The notes below the pieces were generated by a model. That model was given only the letters and a program-made list of their open reading frames with translations. It did not search any database and was not told the origin of the DNA. A stretch of 64,000 nt of DNA from Nevskia sp. Lineage in GTDB: Bacteria > Pseudomonadota > Gammaproteobacteria > Nevskiales > Nevskiaceae. The translations under genes and the position numbers were made by a program. The number at the start of each line of letters is the position of its first letter. Position 1 is the first letter of the stretch. Positions 1-8,445 of this stretch are shown one piece after another. The stretch is from positions 235,667 to 299,666 of the forward strand of contig NZ_JAKFUM010000008.1 of NCBI RefSeq assembly GCF_021732705.1. The letters run 5' to 3'.

Positions 1-52
1 GATTGCGTGCCAGTGAGAGGCGCAACGTTCAACCCAGCTCAGGGAGTCATCG

Positions 53-1108
53 ATGATCCGTCACTCGTCTTCGGCGAGGCTTGCGCGTATCTGCGCGCTG
101 GCCGCCGCCACTGCCATGGCCGCGTTCTCGTCCACCGCCGCGCAGGCGCAGGGCGCCACCGTCAACGGCGCACTCGGCACCGTCACCAACAATGTCTCGA
201 CCGTCGTCCGCGATGTCTCGCTGGCGCTGCCGCCGTTCCGGATCAATCCGGTGGCCGGCACCACCAGCTTCCAGGCGTCGCTGACCTGGCAGGGCGTCGC
301 CCGCGTCTATTACGTGATCCGGCCGGACACGATCACGCCGAATGCCCCGGCGCTGTTCCTGCTGCACGGACGCGGCATGACCGCCGATCGCATGGCGAAC
401 TACACCGCCGCCGGCGAACTGACCCGCAGCTTCGGCGTCTGGGTGTTCCTGCCGCAATCCAGCGGCAGCGCTGGCGAATGGGCCAATGATCCGTCGGTGA
501 CCGGCGCGCCGGACGACGTCGGTTTCCTCAACGCGCTGATGGATGTCGCGGTGTCGCAGCATCAGGTCAATCCGCGCCGTCTGTACTTCGCCGGCCTGTC
601 GAGCGGCGGTTTCATGTCGGAACTGATGGCCTGCCGCCATTCCGATCGCATCGCCGCGATCTTTTCGGTGGCCGCCGCGATCCGGTCGTCGGTGCGGCCG
701 TTGTGCACCGCCACCCGGCCGCTGCCGGTCGGGCTGATCAATGGCATCGCCGACACCGTCGTGCCGTTCGACGGCATCGCCGCGTTCACCGCGAACACGC
801 CGCCGAACCTGACCGGCGCGCAGGACACCGCCGCGTTCTGGGGCGAACGCAACGGCTGCGCGATCGGCCCGGTGGAGATGCTGGCCCAGCCGGACATCTC
901 CAACGACACCACCACGGTCACGCGCCGTCGCTATCTCGGCTGCCCGGCCGCGGCGCCGATCACGATGTACACGGTCACCAACGGCGGCCACACCTGGCCG
1001 GGCACCCCGTTCGCCACCTACACCGTCGGCCTCGGTGCGACGACCCAGGACATCAACGCCACGGCCCTGGCGTGGGAGTTCATGAGCCCGTTCCAGACGC
1101 CGCCGTGA
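53..1108 (+). CDS. Secreted PHB depolymerase / feruloyl-esterase-like alpha/beta hydrolase
   Basis: A 351-residue secreted esterase. An N-terminal signal peptide (about residues 1-33, ending AQA) is followed by an alpha/beta-hydrolase fold. The oxyanion-region LLHG is at about 103-106, the nucleophile elbow is GLSSG (Ser183), a likely acid is Asp234 in the segment NGIADTVVPFDG, and the catalytic His is His313 in GGHTWPG. This layout is typical of the LpqC/poly(3-hydroxybutyrate) depolymerase family, which hydrolyses extracellular polyesters or feruloyl esters; the exact substrate cannot be read from sequence. The ATG fits the signal peptide well. The gene converges on the alkyltransferase-like gene, with a GC-rich hairpin between them. 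Confidence 0.8.
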   Translation: MIRHSSSARLARICALAAATAMAAFSSTAAQAQGATVNGALGTVTNNVSTVVRDVSLALPPFRINPVAGTTSFQASLTWQGVARVYYVIRPDTITPNAPALFLLHGRGMTADRMANYTAAGELTRSFGVWVFLPQSSGSAGEWANDPSVTGAPDDVGFLNALMDVAVSQHQVNPRRLYFAGLSSGGFMSELMACRHSDRIAAIFSVAAAIRSSVRPLCTATRPLPVGLINGIADTVVPFDGIAAFTANTPPNLTGAQDTAAFWGERNGCAIGPVEMLAQPDISNDTTTVTRRRYLGCPAAAPITMYTVTNGGHTWPGTPFATYTVGLGATTQDINATALAWEFMSPFQTPP

Positions 1109-1114
1109 TCGCCC

Positions 1115-1146
1115 GCCTGCGCGCCGCCCGGCTGCGGCGCGCAGGC
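1115..1146. terminator. GC-rich hairpin between convergent genes
   Basis: A perfect 13-bp stem (gcctgcgcgccgc and its complement) closes a 6-nt loop just after the stop of the esterase gene. It lacks a clear U-tract on either side, so it may act as a pause or bidirectional 3' end structure rather than a textbook intrinsic terminator. Confidence 0.45.
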
Positions 1147-1160
1147 GCAGCGGTTGCCGA

Positions 1161-1565
1161 TCAGTCGATCAGCGGCGATTCCCCGCCGCCCGCCTGCCAG
1201 CCGTAGCGGCGCAGGCTGACCCGTTCGTTCGCGAACACCACCCCTTCGGCGCGCAGCCGCCGCTTCTGTTCGCGGTGCGCCTCGCTGAACGTCGGCAGCG
1301 AAATCTGCCCCGCGGCATTGATCACGCGATGCCACGGCGTGTTCGCGCCGGCCTCCAGCAGTCCGCCGAGCACCCGGCCGACCAGCCGGGCACGGCCCGG
1401 ATAGCCGGCAAGCCACGCGATCTGGCTGTAGGTGGCGACGCGGCCGGACGGTATCCGGGCGACGGTGTCGAGGATCGCGCGGCGTGCGAGATCGGACTCG
1501 CTCGGTGCCAGCGGCTGCTCGCGCGGCCCGGCCGCGGCCGGCGAATCAGGACGCCGGCGCGCCAT
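1161..1565 (-). CDS. Alkyltransferase-like (ATL) protein, MGMT family
   Basis: A 134-residue protein with the DNA-binding domain of O6-alkylguanine-DNA alkyltransferases (GRVATYSQIA at 41-50, then a GRVLGGLL helix at 63-70). The methyl-acceptor motif PCHR is PWHR here (Trp78 in place of Cys). ATL proteins with this substitution bind O6-alkylguanine, flip the base and recruit nucleotide excision repair without removing the lesion; that role is known for the family and inferred here. The first 25 residues are poorly conserved, so the start could be downstream. It overlaps the upstream NTF2-like gene by 20 bases, so the two are probably co-transcribed. Confidence 0.85.
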   Translation of the reverse strand: MARRRPDSPAAAGPREQPLAPSESDLARRAILDTVARIPSGRVATYSQIAWLAGYPGRARLVGRVLGGLLEAGANTPWHRVINAAGQISLPTFSEAHREQKRRLRAEGVVFANERVSLRRYGWQAGGGESPLID

Positions 1566-1959
1566 AGAGGGCGGTGCCGATGCGGGCGAGACCGTGGTCG
1601 TCGAGGTCGAGGATCTCGGCCGCCAGCAGTCGCTGCGGGCCGAGTTCGGCGATGTAGCGGATGGTCAGCGTGCGCGAAGCACCATCCCAGTTCACCGCGT
1701 CGAGCGTGAAGCGCAGGACCGTGATCTGGCCCAGCGCCGCGTGCCAGTACGCGGCGAGATCGGCCTTGCCGCGCACGGTGCCGTTGCCGGTGATGACGGC
1801 GGCCTTCGGACTGCGGAACTCGACGTTGTCGGCGAAGCGCGCCAGCACGGCATCGACATCGCGGGCGTTCCACGCGGCGATCCAGCCGCGGGCCCAGGCT
1901 TCGGCCCAGTCGCGGCTCCAGCGTGCCGGCGCAGCGGCGGTGATGTCAGCAGGATTCAC
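1546..1959 (-). CDS. NTF2-like / SnoaL-like protein
   Basis: A 137-residue protein that starts at a GTG preceded by an AGAAAGGA ribosome-binding site. The sequence resembles the small alpha+beta cone of the NTF2/SnoaL superfamily: an N-terminal helix with the pattern WIAAWNARDVDAVLARFADN, then VEFRSP and GKADLAAYW. Members are used as cyclases, isomerases or binding domains, and nothing here identifies the ligand. Its 3' end overlaps the ATL gene, suggesting one transcript and possibly a shared stress or repair context, but that is only inference. Confidence 0.7.
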   Translation of the reverse strand: MNPADITAAAPARWSRDWAEAWARGWIAAWNARDVDAVLARFADNVEFRSPKAAVITGNGTVRGKADLAAYWHAALGQITVLRFTLDAVNWDGASRTLTIRYIAELGPQRLLAAEILDLDDHGLARIGTALYGAPAS

Positions 1960-2171
1960 GTCCTTTCTCCCGAAGCCCCTGACCGGCGAGGTCCGGCCAC
2001 TGATCTGCCGGATAGTACCGTTGACGACGCGAAACGGGCTCCCGACACTGGCCTGAACAGCCGTTCAGGACGGGTTCAGTCTGCCGCCTTCATCCTGTGC
2101 CCGTCGATTCGCCAAGCCTGTCGCTGCTGGTCGGATCGCAGCCCCAACCACTTGATTTCCCGGAGCAAAAG

Positions 2172-2912
2172 ATGGACCGCAAGCTGATTCCGACGGCGCT
2201 CTCGACCGTCATCGCCGCTACCCTGTTTGCCACTGCAGCCCCGTCGTTCGCGCTCGGCAAGGGCGCGCTGGATGTCGGCGCCGGTGCCGGCGTCGGCGTG
2301 TCGGCCGGCGGCCTGAATGTCGGCACCGATCTCGACGCGCGAGCCCGCCTCGACGCCGAAGCGGCCGCGAAGGCCAAGCTCGATGCCGAAGCCGCTGCGA
2401 AGGCCGCGGTGGATGCCAAGGCCAGCGCCGCAACCGGCGCCGCCGCTTCGACCGCCGCCGGTGCTGCGGCTGACGCCAATGTCGGCGTCGGCGCCAGCGG
2501 CGGCCTCGGCCTCGGCGGTGCCCTGAAAGGCACCGGCGGCGCGCTGAAGGGCGCGGCGAAGTCGACCACGGGTGCGGTCAAGGGCACCGTCGGTGCCACC
2601 ACCGGTGCCGTCAAGGGCGCGGCCGGCGCCACGGTCGACGCCGGCAAGAGCGCGGCGGGTGCCACGGTCGATGCGACCAAGAGCACCGTGAAGGCGGGCG
2701 CCGGTGTCGCGACCGACGCGGCCGTCGGCACCAAGGCGGCAGTGACCTCGACGGCCGCGGGTGCGGCGGGTGCCGCGAAGGCCACCGCCGGGGCTGCGAC
2801 CTCGGCGGCGTCGACCGCTGCCTCGGCGAAGGTCGATGCCGCGGCCGCAGCCGGTGCCGGTGCCGCGAAGGTCGACGCCAAGGTTGAAGCGGGCGCAGCG
2901 GTCAAGCCCTGA
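2172..2912 (+). CDS. Secreted Ala/Gly/Lys-rich low-complexity protein
   Basis: The chosen ATG follows GGAGCAAAAG and gives a 246-residue product with a signal peptide (MDRKLIPTALSTVIAATLFA... cleaved near residue 26). The mature part is almost entirely Ala, Gly, Lys, Asp, Val and Thr, with repeated short units such as GAVKGTVGATTGAVKGAAGA and VDAGKSAAGATVDATKS. No known catalytic motif is visible. It could be a periplasmic structural or stress (LEA-like) protein; the function is unknown. An upstream in-frame start at 2097 is possible but would bury the signal peptide. A strong terminator hairpin follows. Confidence 0.6.
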   Translation: MDRKLIPTALSTVIAATLFATAAPSFALGKGALDVGAGAGVGVSAGGLNVGTDLDARARLDAEAAAKAKLDAEAAAKAAVDAKASAATGAAASTAAGAAADANVGVGASGGLGLGGALKGTGGALKGAAKSTTGAVKGTVGATTGAVKGAAGATVDAGKSAAGATVDATKSTVKAGAGVATDAAVGTKAAVTSTAAGAAGAAKATAGAATSAASTAASAKVDAAAAAGAGAAKVDAKVEAGAAVKP

Positions 2913-2978
2913 GCTGACACGCCGTCCGGCCGGGCCGCGCAGCCCGGTCGGACCGTGACGCGAAGGGATGTCGCAAAA

Positions 2979-3004
2979 AAAGCGGCCGGGCAACCGGCCG
3001 CTTT
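2979..3004. terminator. Bidirectional intrinsic terminator
   Basis: An 11-bp perfect stem (core agcggccgg / ccggccgct) with a GCAA tetraloop. It is flanked by a run of A on the left and a T-rich stretch on the right, so it can stop transcription from both convergent genes. Confidence 0.8.
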
Positions 3005-3052
3005 CTTGTTTCAGGATCGGGCGCGAGATTCGTCGCGTCCGCTGCCGCGCGC

Positions 3053-3571
3053 TCAGGCGCTGTGCAGCTGCCGGTAGATCTCGTCGCGCAGCGGGCCGGA
3101 CGCCCACTTCACCAGCGACGACGGGCAGTACTGGGCCGGCGCGAAGCCGGCCGCAATCCGGAACAGATCGGACGTGATCCGCTCGATGCCCGAGCGATAG
3201 CCCTTGAACAGGTCGGACTCGTTCGCGTGCATCGACTTCAGCGACGCCAGCAGCACGTTGACCGGCACGTAAGGGGCGATGCGATCGAGAATCCGCTCGA
3301 CCAGCGCCAGATCCTTGTCGTTCGGGCCTTCATCGAGCACGACGCTGACCAGCTTCGGGTTGCCGCCGGTGCGGTTCGCCGATTCCTTGCGCAGCTTCGG
3401 GTCGCGGGCGTAATAGGCAGCCACGGCGAGAATGATGAACAGCTCGTCGTAGGAATCCTCGGTGAAGTTGATGTCGTCCGGGATCAGGCCTTTCAGCGCC
3501 GGCTTCAGCGCCGCGAGCAGGCCGGGGAACTCTTCGTCCAGCCGGGCAATGCGGCGGAAGGATGCGGTCAT
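3053..3571 (-). CDS. Hypothetical protein, 172 aa
   Basis: The start is placed at the ATG giving MTASFRRIARLDEEFPGLL, because the 61 codons upstream look non-coding. The product is soluble with no signal peptide or membrane segment and looks mainly helical (AALKPALKGLIPDDINF, YDELFIILAVAAYYARDP, LVERILDRIAPYVPVNVLL). I do not recognise the family. It converges on the Ala-rich secreted protein and shares its bidirectional terminator, and lies downstream of the PhzF-like gene on the same strand. Confidence 0.6.
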   Translation of the reverse strand: MTASFRRIARLDEEFPGLLAALKPALKGLIPDDINFTEDSYDELFIILAVAAYYARDPKLRKESANRTGGNPKLVSVVLDEGPNDKDLALVERILDRIAPYVPVNVLLASLKSMHANESDLFKGYRSGIERITSDLFRIAAGFAPAQYCPSSLVKWASGPLRDEIYRQLHSA

Positions 3572-3707
3572 CGATGACTCTCCATGAATGGCAGGTCCGT
3601 GAACTATGCACGGCCTTTGCCAAAGTATAGCGGTGGCTTTCGGCGCTTCGCGCATTCCACGTGATGCGGGTCGTGCTGGCGATGCGAAATCGCCTGCGCG
3701 CAGCGAC

Positions 3708-4634
3708 TCAGACCGGAATCGTGCCGTCGAGCATGCGCACGGCATGGCCGCCAACGCGCACGGCGGTCACGGCACCGGCGACCTTGTCGACCTCGATCAG
3801 CAGCAGACTCGGCCGGCCCATCTCCAGACCCTGATGGATCGGCCAGCGCAGCGTGCCGTCAGTCATCGGCGATTCCAGCCCGAGCCGCCCGGCCAGCGCC
3901 ACCGCGGCCGAGCCGGTGGCCGGGTCTTCGACCACGCCGGAGCCCGGCGCGAACATGCGCGCGCGCAGTTCGCCGTCGTAGCCGCGGGCGTATACGTACA
4001 CGTGGTGCGCCCAGGCCTGCGCCAGCGCGCGGCGCCAGAGTTCGACATTGAACGCGATGCCGGCCAGCAGTTCCGGCGAGCGCAGCGGCACCAGCACGTA
4101 TGGCACGCCGCAGCTGCAGGCGCGCGGCGCTTCGTCGTAGCCCTGCCCGCTCGCGCCGATATCGTCGGCGGCCAGCCCGAGCATCGCGGCCAGCACCGCG
4201 TTCGATGGCACATCCTCAACACCATTCGGACTCCACGCCGGCAGCACGGCAGTGGTCAGTTCGCCGAACAGCGGCCGGCCGGCTTCGCGCACGACGCGCA
4301 CCGGCACCAGGCCGACGTTTTCCTCGAGCACGAAGCGCACGTCGTCGCCCTGCGGCGCCAGCCCGAGTTCGGCCAGCAGGCAGGCCGTGCCGACCGTGGG
4401 ATGGCCGGCGAATGGCAGTTCGACATCGGGCGTGAAGATGCGGACCTTGAACTGCGCCTGCGCGTGATTGGCGGCCTGCACGAACACGGTTTCGGACAGG
4501 TTGAACTCGCGCGCCATGGTCTGCATCTGGCGCGTGTTCAGGCCATCGGCCGCCAGCACCACGGCCAGCGGATTGCCGCCGTAACGGCGATCGGTGAAGA
4601 CATCGAGCGTGTGGAAGGCGAGTCGGTCGGTCAT
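3708..4634 (-). CDS. PhzF-family epimerase/isomerase-like protein
   Basis: A 308-residue member of the PhzF family (diaminopimelate-epimerase fold, two similar halves). Signature segments are FHTLDVFTDRRYGGNPLAV at 7-25, the conserved acidic residue in FNLSETVFVQ (Glu48), PFAGHPTVGTA at 74-84, and VVEDPATGSAAVALAG in the second half. PhzF isomerises a dihydro-anthranilate in phenazine synthesis, but most genomic homologues stand alone, as here with no other phenazine genes, and their substrates are unknown. The start was chosen at MTDRLAFHTL; an in-frame extension of 39 codons is unlike the family. Confidence 0.85.
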   Translation of the reverse strand: MTDRLAFHTLDVFTDRRYGGNPLAVVLAADGLNTRQMQTMAREFNLSETVFVQAANHAQAQFKVRIFTPDVELPFAGHPTVGTACLLAELGLAPQGDDVRFVLEENVGLVPVRVVREAGRPLFGELTTAVLPAWSPNGVEDVPSNAVLAAMLGLAADDIGASGQGYDEAPRACSCGVPYVLVPLRSPELLAGIAFNVELWRRALAQAWAHHVYVYARGYDGELRARMFAPGSGVVEDPATGSAAVALAGRLGLESPMTDGTLRWPIHQGLEMGRPSLLLIEVDKVAGAVTAVRVGGHAVRMLDGTIPV

Positions 4635-4891
4635 CGGCGCGGCGAAGTCGAAGGTGAAGCGGAACCCGCGGGCGCGACACCCGGTGGCCCCGACGGTCTT
4701 TGACGATACCCGGGGACACGCTTCACCGCGAGCCGTTCCCGGATTTGTCATCGCCGTGTAATGTCGGTGTCAAGACCGGCGCGCTTCGGGGGCGTTACGC
4801 GCCGGGATCACTCACCAGCCTGTCGTCGTGCAGCAGCTTTCCGGCCCATGCCGGACTGCCGCGCGTGGCTCACCAATGAAGGGGATACCGC

Positions 4892-7801
4892 ATGAAAGAC
4901 GGAACCAGACCGGCGCGACGGAACCGCGCCATCCTGCTCGGCTCGGCACTGCTCGGCAGCAGCCTTGCCGCCGGCACGGCGCAGGCGCAGCAGGCCGCCG
5001 CGGCCGACGCACCGACCGCCACCAAGCTGCAGGCGGTGGAAGTCACCGGCTCGCGCATCAAGAAATCCGAAGGCACGGGCGAAACGCCGGTGCTGACCCT
5101 GACCGCCGCGGAGCTTCAGGCCACCGGCATCACCTCGATCGGCGACATCATCCAGCGCCTCGGCGTCAGCGGCTCGTCGCTGAACACCAAGTTCAACTCG
5201 GCCGGCAACTTCGGCTTTCCGGCGGATGGCGGCGGCGTCGGCTCCGGCTCCACGACCATTTCGCTGCGCAACCTCGGCGCGCAGCGCACGCTGATCCTGG
5301 TCGACGGCCTGCGTTGGGTGAACGAATCATCGGCGTCCGGCGTGTCCGGCGCGGTCGATCTGAACACCATCCCGTTCAGCGCCATCGAGAAGGTCGAGAT
5401 CCTGACCGACGGCGCCTCGTCGCTGTACGGCTCGGATGCGATCGGCGGCGTCGTCAACATCATCACCAAGAAGAGCCAGAAAGGCGCGCTCGCCAGGGTC
5501 TATTACGGCGATTACGAGACCGGCAACGGCCAGACCTACACCGGCAACCTGTCGCTCGGCGTCAAGGAGAAGGCCTACGAGTTCTTCGTCGACCTGTCGC
5601 ACTACCGCCAGCGCGAAATCAGTTCGTCGGCCACCGATCAGTCGAGCTTCCCGATTCCGGGCACCGGCACGACGTTCGGCAGCTCGTCGACCGCCTTCGG
5701 GCGTCAGGTGTTCTTCCCGAACGGCAACAACACCTACGGCGGCCTGTGCCCGCTGACCGACACCAACGGCGACAACATTCCGGACACCGCGTTCTGCAAC
5801 ATCACGCCGAACGGCGTGAATTCGACGTTCCCGAGCCAGTATCACGGCTTCACCGATGCCGATCGCTTCAACTTCGCACCGTTCAACCTGCTGCTGACGC
5901 CAAGCCAGCGCAGCGCCGTGTTCACGCACGGCCGCTACAACGTCAACGACAACGTGCGTTTCTACGTCAAGGGCCTGTACCAGTCGCGCAAGTCGGTCAA
6001 TCAGGCGGCACCGGAACCGATCTTCCTCGGCCCGGGCGCCGGCACCGGCGGCCTTGCCGATACCGTCGGCATCGACGCGACGAATCCGTTCAATCCGTAC
6101 GGCTACTCGCTGGATTCGTCGAACCTCGTGCTGTTCGCGCGGCGACCGGTCGAAGGCGGGCCGCGCGTGTTCCAGCAGGATGTCAGCACCCGCTACTTCA
6201 ACACCGGCTTCGACGGCTCGTTCGAAGTGTTCGATCGCTTCTTCGCCTGGGACGTGAACTACGTAAACAGCGTCAATTCCGCCGAACAGCGCATCAACGG
6301 CACCTACAACATCCGCCGCATCGCCAACGCGCTGGGGCCGATCGCCAACTGCGTGGCGCCGTGCGTGCCGCTGAACCTGTTCGGCGGTCCGGGCACGATC
6401 ACGGCGGAGCAGCTGAACTACATCTCGTTCATCGAACGCGATTCCAGCCGTCAGACGCTCGACCAGGTCACGCTGAACCTGTCCGGCACCATCGTCCCGC
6501 TGCCGGCCGGCACGCTCGACTTCGCCACCGGCTACGAGCACCGCAAGCTGTCCGGCTCGTACTCGCCGGATGCCGTGGTCACCGCCGGCGAATCGAACGG
6601 CGTGCCGAGCCTGCCGACCAGCGGCCGCTACTCGGTCGACGAGTTCTACGTCGAATTCGCAGTGCCGCTGCTGAACAAGCAGCCGTTCGCCAAGCGGCTG
6701 GACCTGAGTCTGGCCTCGCGCCTGTCGGACTACTCGACGTTCGGCACCACGATCAAGAGCAAGGTCGGCCTGCGCTGGCAGCCGGTCACCGACCTGACCC
6801 TGCGCGGCACCTACGCGGAGGGGTTCCGGGCGCCGTCGATCGGTGAATCGTTCGGCTCTCCGGCGCGTTTCGATGCCTCGATCGAGGATCCGTGCTCCGG
6901 TGCCACCGGCGCCACCGCCACCACCTGCCAGCAGGTGTTCGGCACGCCGGTCGGCTTCCAGCAGGCCAACACGCAGATCTCGATCCGCACCGGTGGCAAC
7001 GCCAATCTCGATGCCGAAACCTCGCGCAGCTACACCGCGGGACTCGTCTACAGCCCGTCATGGGCGGAGAAGCAGGCCTGGTCGGATCGCATCGATCTGG
7101 AACTGACCTTCTACAAGCACAAGGTCAAGAACGCGATCCAGTCGCCGGATGCCCAGACCCAGCTCAATCGCTGCGTCGCCAGCGGCGATCCGAACTCGAC
7201 GTTCTGCCAGGGCATTTCGCGCGGCAGCAGCGGCGACATCAACGGTTTCGACTCGACCTTGCGCAACCTCGGCGTGATCGAGACCCAGGGCTACGACATC
7301 GGCATCGGCTGGAACAGCCCGCGCTACGCGTTCGGCAAGTTCAACATCAACTGGAACACGACCTACATCGAGAACTACCGCGCGGTGGCCACCGACACCG
7401 GTCTGGAAGAACCGCGCGGCGTCGGCAATGAGGTCAGCGACAGCGGCATTCCGCGCTGGAAGTCGACCATCACCACCAACTGGAACCTGGCGCCGTTCAC
7501 CGCAGGCTGGACCATCCGCTACATCTCGCCGCTGCGCGAGCTGTGCGGTGATGCCGCGGCCTTCCCGGTGTGCAGCGATCAGGCTGCCGGCGTCAATCGC
7601 TTCGACCCGGTCGTCTACCACGACTTCCGCGCCGGCGTGACCCTGCCGATCCCGTACAAGCCGGAACTGACCGCGGGCGTCAACAACGCCTTCAACGCCG
7701 GCCCGCCGACCTGCGTCAGCTGCTCGCTGAACGGCTACGACGCCTCGAACTACGACCTGCCGGGCCGCTTCGCCTATGTCCAGGCAACCGTGAAGTTCTG
7801 A
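4892..7801 (+). CDS. TonB-dependent outer membrane receptor
   Basis: A 969-residue receptor. It has a signal peptide (cleaved about residue 32, AQAQ), a TonB-box-like stretch LQAVEVTGSRIKK at 46-58, a plug domain to about residue 190 (GDIIQRLGVSGSS, LRNLGAQRTLILVDG, VEILTDGASSLYGSDAIGG), then a long beta-barrel ending in the aromatic C-terminus YVQATVKF. These receptors import large substrates such as siderophores or oligosaccharides using TonB-ExbBD energy. No substrate enzyme or regulator sits beside it, so the ligand is open. The ribosome-binding site is GAAGGGGAT. A perfect terminator follows. Confidence 0.93.
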   Translation: MKDGTRPARRNRAILLGSALLGSSLAAGTAQAQQAAAADAPTATKLQAVEVTGSRIKKSEGTGETPVLTLTAAELQATGITSIGDIIQRLGVSGSSLNTKFNSAGNFGFPADGGGVGSGSTTISLRNLGAQRTLILVDGLRWVNESSASGVSGAVDLNTIPFSAIEKVEILTDGASSLYGSDAIGGVVNIITKKSQKGALARVYYGDYETGNGQTYTGNLSLGVKEKAYEFFVDLSHYRQREISSSATDQSSFPIPGTGTTFGSSSTAFGRQVFFPNGNNTYGGLCPLTDTNGDNIPDTAFCNITPNGVNSTFPSQYHGFTDADRFNFAPFNLLLTPSQRSAVFTHGRYNVNDNVRFYVKGLYQSRKSVNQAAPEPIFLGPGAGTGGLADTVGIDATNPFNPYGYSLDSSNLVLFARRPVEGGPRVFQQDVSTRYFNTGFDGSFEVFDRFFAWDVNYVNSVNSAEQRINGTYNIRRIANALGPIANCVAPCVPLNLFGGPGTITAEQLNYISFIERDSSRQTLDQVTLNLSGTIVPLPAGTLDFATGYEHRKLSGSYSPDAVVTAGESNGVPSLPTSGRYSVDEFYVEFAVPLLNKQPFAKRLDLSLASRLSDYSTFGTTIKSKVGLRWQPVTDLTLRGTYAEGFRAPSIGESFGSPARFDASIEDPCSGATGATATTCQQVFGTPVGFQQANTQISIRTGGNANLDAETSRSYTAGLVYSPSWAEKQAWSDRIDLELTFYKHKVKNAIQSPDAQTQLNRCVASGDPNSTFCQGISRGSSGDINGFDSTLRNLGVIETQGYDIGIGWNSPRYAFGKFNINWNTTYIENYRAVATDTGLEEPRGVGNEVSDSGIPRWKSTITTNWNLAPFTAGWTIRYISPLRELCGDAAAFPVCSDQAAGVNRFDPVVYHDFRAGVTLPIPYKPELTAGVNNAFNAGPPTCVSCSLNGYDASNYDLPGRFAYVQATVKF

Positions 7802-7824
7802 GCGTCTCGGGGGCTTGATGGACC

Positions 7825-7852
7825 AGCAAGGGCCGCGATTGCGGCCCTTGCT
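7825..7852 (+). terminator. Intrinsic terminator after the TonB receptor
   Basis: A 12-bp perfect stem (agcaagggccgc / gcggcccttgct) with a GATT loop, followed by GTTTGTGG. It lies about 25 bases after the stop and also just beyond the 3' end of the opposing glycosylase gene. Confidence 0.85.
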
Positions 7853-7891
7853 GTTTGTGGTGCCGACACCGAAGCCGTTACGGCGGGCGAC

Positions 7892-8443
7892 CTAGTCGCG
7901 AGCAGTCGAAACAAGCTCGCGCAAGCGCAGCCACGCCGCCCGCTTGGCGTCGAGGCTCATGCCGGCGTTGGCCGGGCTGGTCGATGGCAGATCGATCAAG
8001 TCGATGTCCGACAGCCGCGTGGCCAATGGCCCGACCACATGCCGCCGGAATGCCGACTGCGCCGCGCCGCCGTTCAGCGCGATCGCTCGCAGTTCCGGAT
8101 GGCGATCGAGAAAGCCGGCGAAATCATTGGCGACCTCGGTTTCGCGGACGATGCTGGAATCGAGGCTCCCGGGCCGCTCACAGGCCCGCAGCACATCCCA
8201 CAGCGCCACCCCCTGCGCATTGAGCCGCGCCAGCCGTTCGGCATACGGCAGCGCGTGCGGCACGCCGAACAGCAGCGCCATCATCGGCCAGAACTGATTG
8301 CGCGGATGGGCGTAGTACTGCCCCGCGCGCAGCGATGCCACACCGGGCATCGAGCCGAGGATCAGCAGCCGGGCGGAGGACGGCTCCGCCGGGGGGAAGC
8401 TTTCGACCTGCGCCGGGTTCGTGACCCGCACGTCCACTGCCAC
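7892..8443 (-). CDS. DNA-deoxyinosine glycosylase (uracil-DNA glycosylase superfamily)
   Basis: A protein of about 183 residues beginning at one of three closely spaced GTG codons (8443, 8437 or 8431), only a few bases after the upstream DUF885 stop. Motifs typical of the MUG/hypoxanthine-DNA glycosylase family are LLILGSMPGVASL, YYAHPRNQFWPMM, and the C-terminal LPSTSPANAG loop. The family removes deaminated bases (hypoxanthine, sometimes uracil) from DNA as the first step of base excision repair. It probably shares a transcript with the DUF885 gene; no functional link between them is obvious. Confidence 0.8.
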   Translation of the reverse strand: MAVDVRVTNPAQVESFPPAEPSSARLLILGSMPGVASLRAGQYYAHPRNQFWPMMALLFGVPHALPYAERLARLNAQGVALWDVLRACERPGSLDSSIVRETEVANDFAGFLDRHPELRAIALNGGAAQSAFRRHVVGPLATRLSDIDLIDLPSTSPANAGMSLDAKRAAWLRLRELVSTARD

Positions 8444-8445
8444 CC

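Noticed and set aside
4635-4891. Cobalamin or other riboswitch before the TonB receptor
   Set aside because: The gap is long enough, but I could not find the conserved core elements or a regulatory stem pair.
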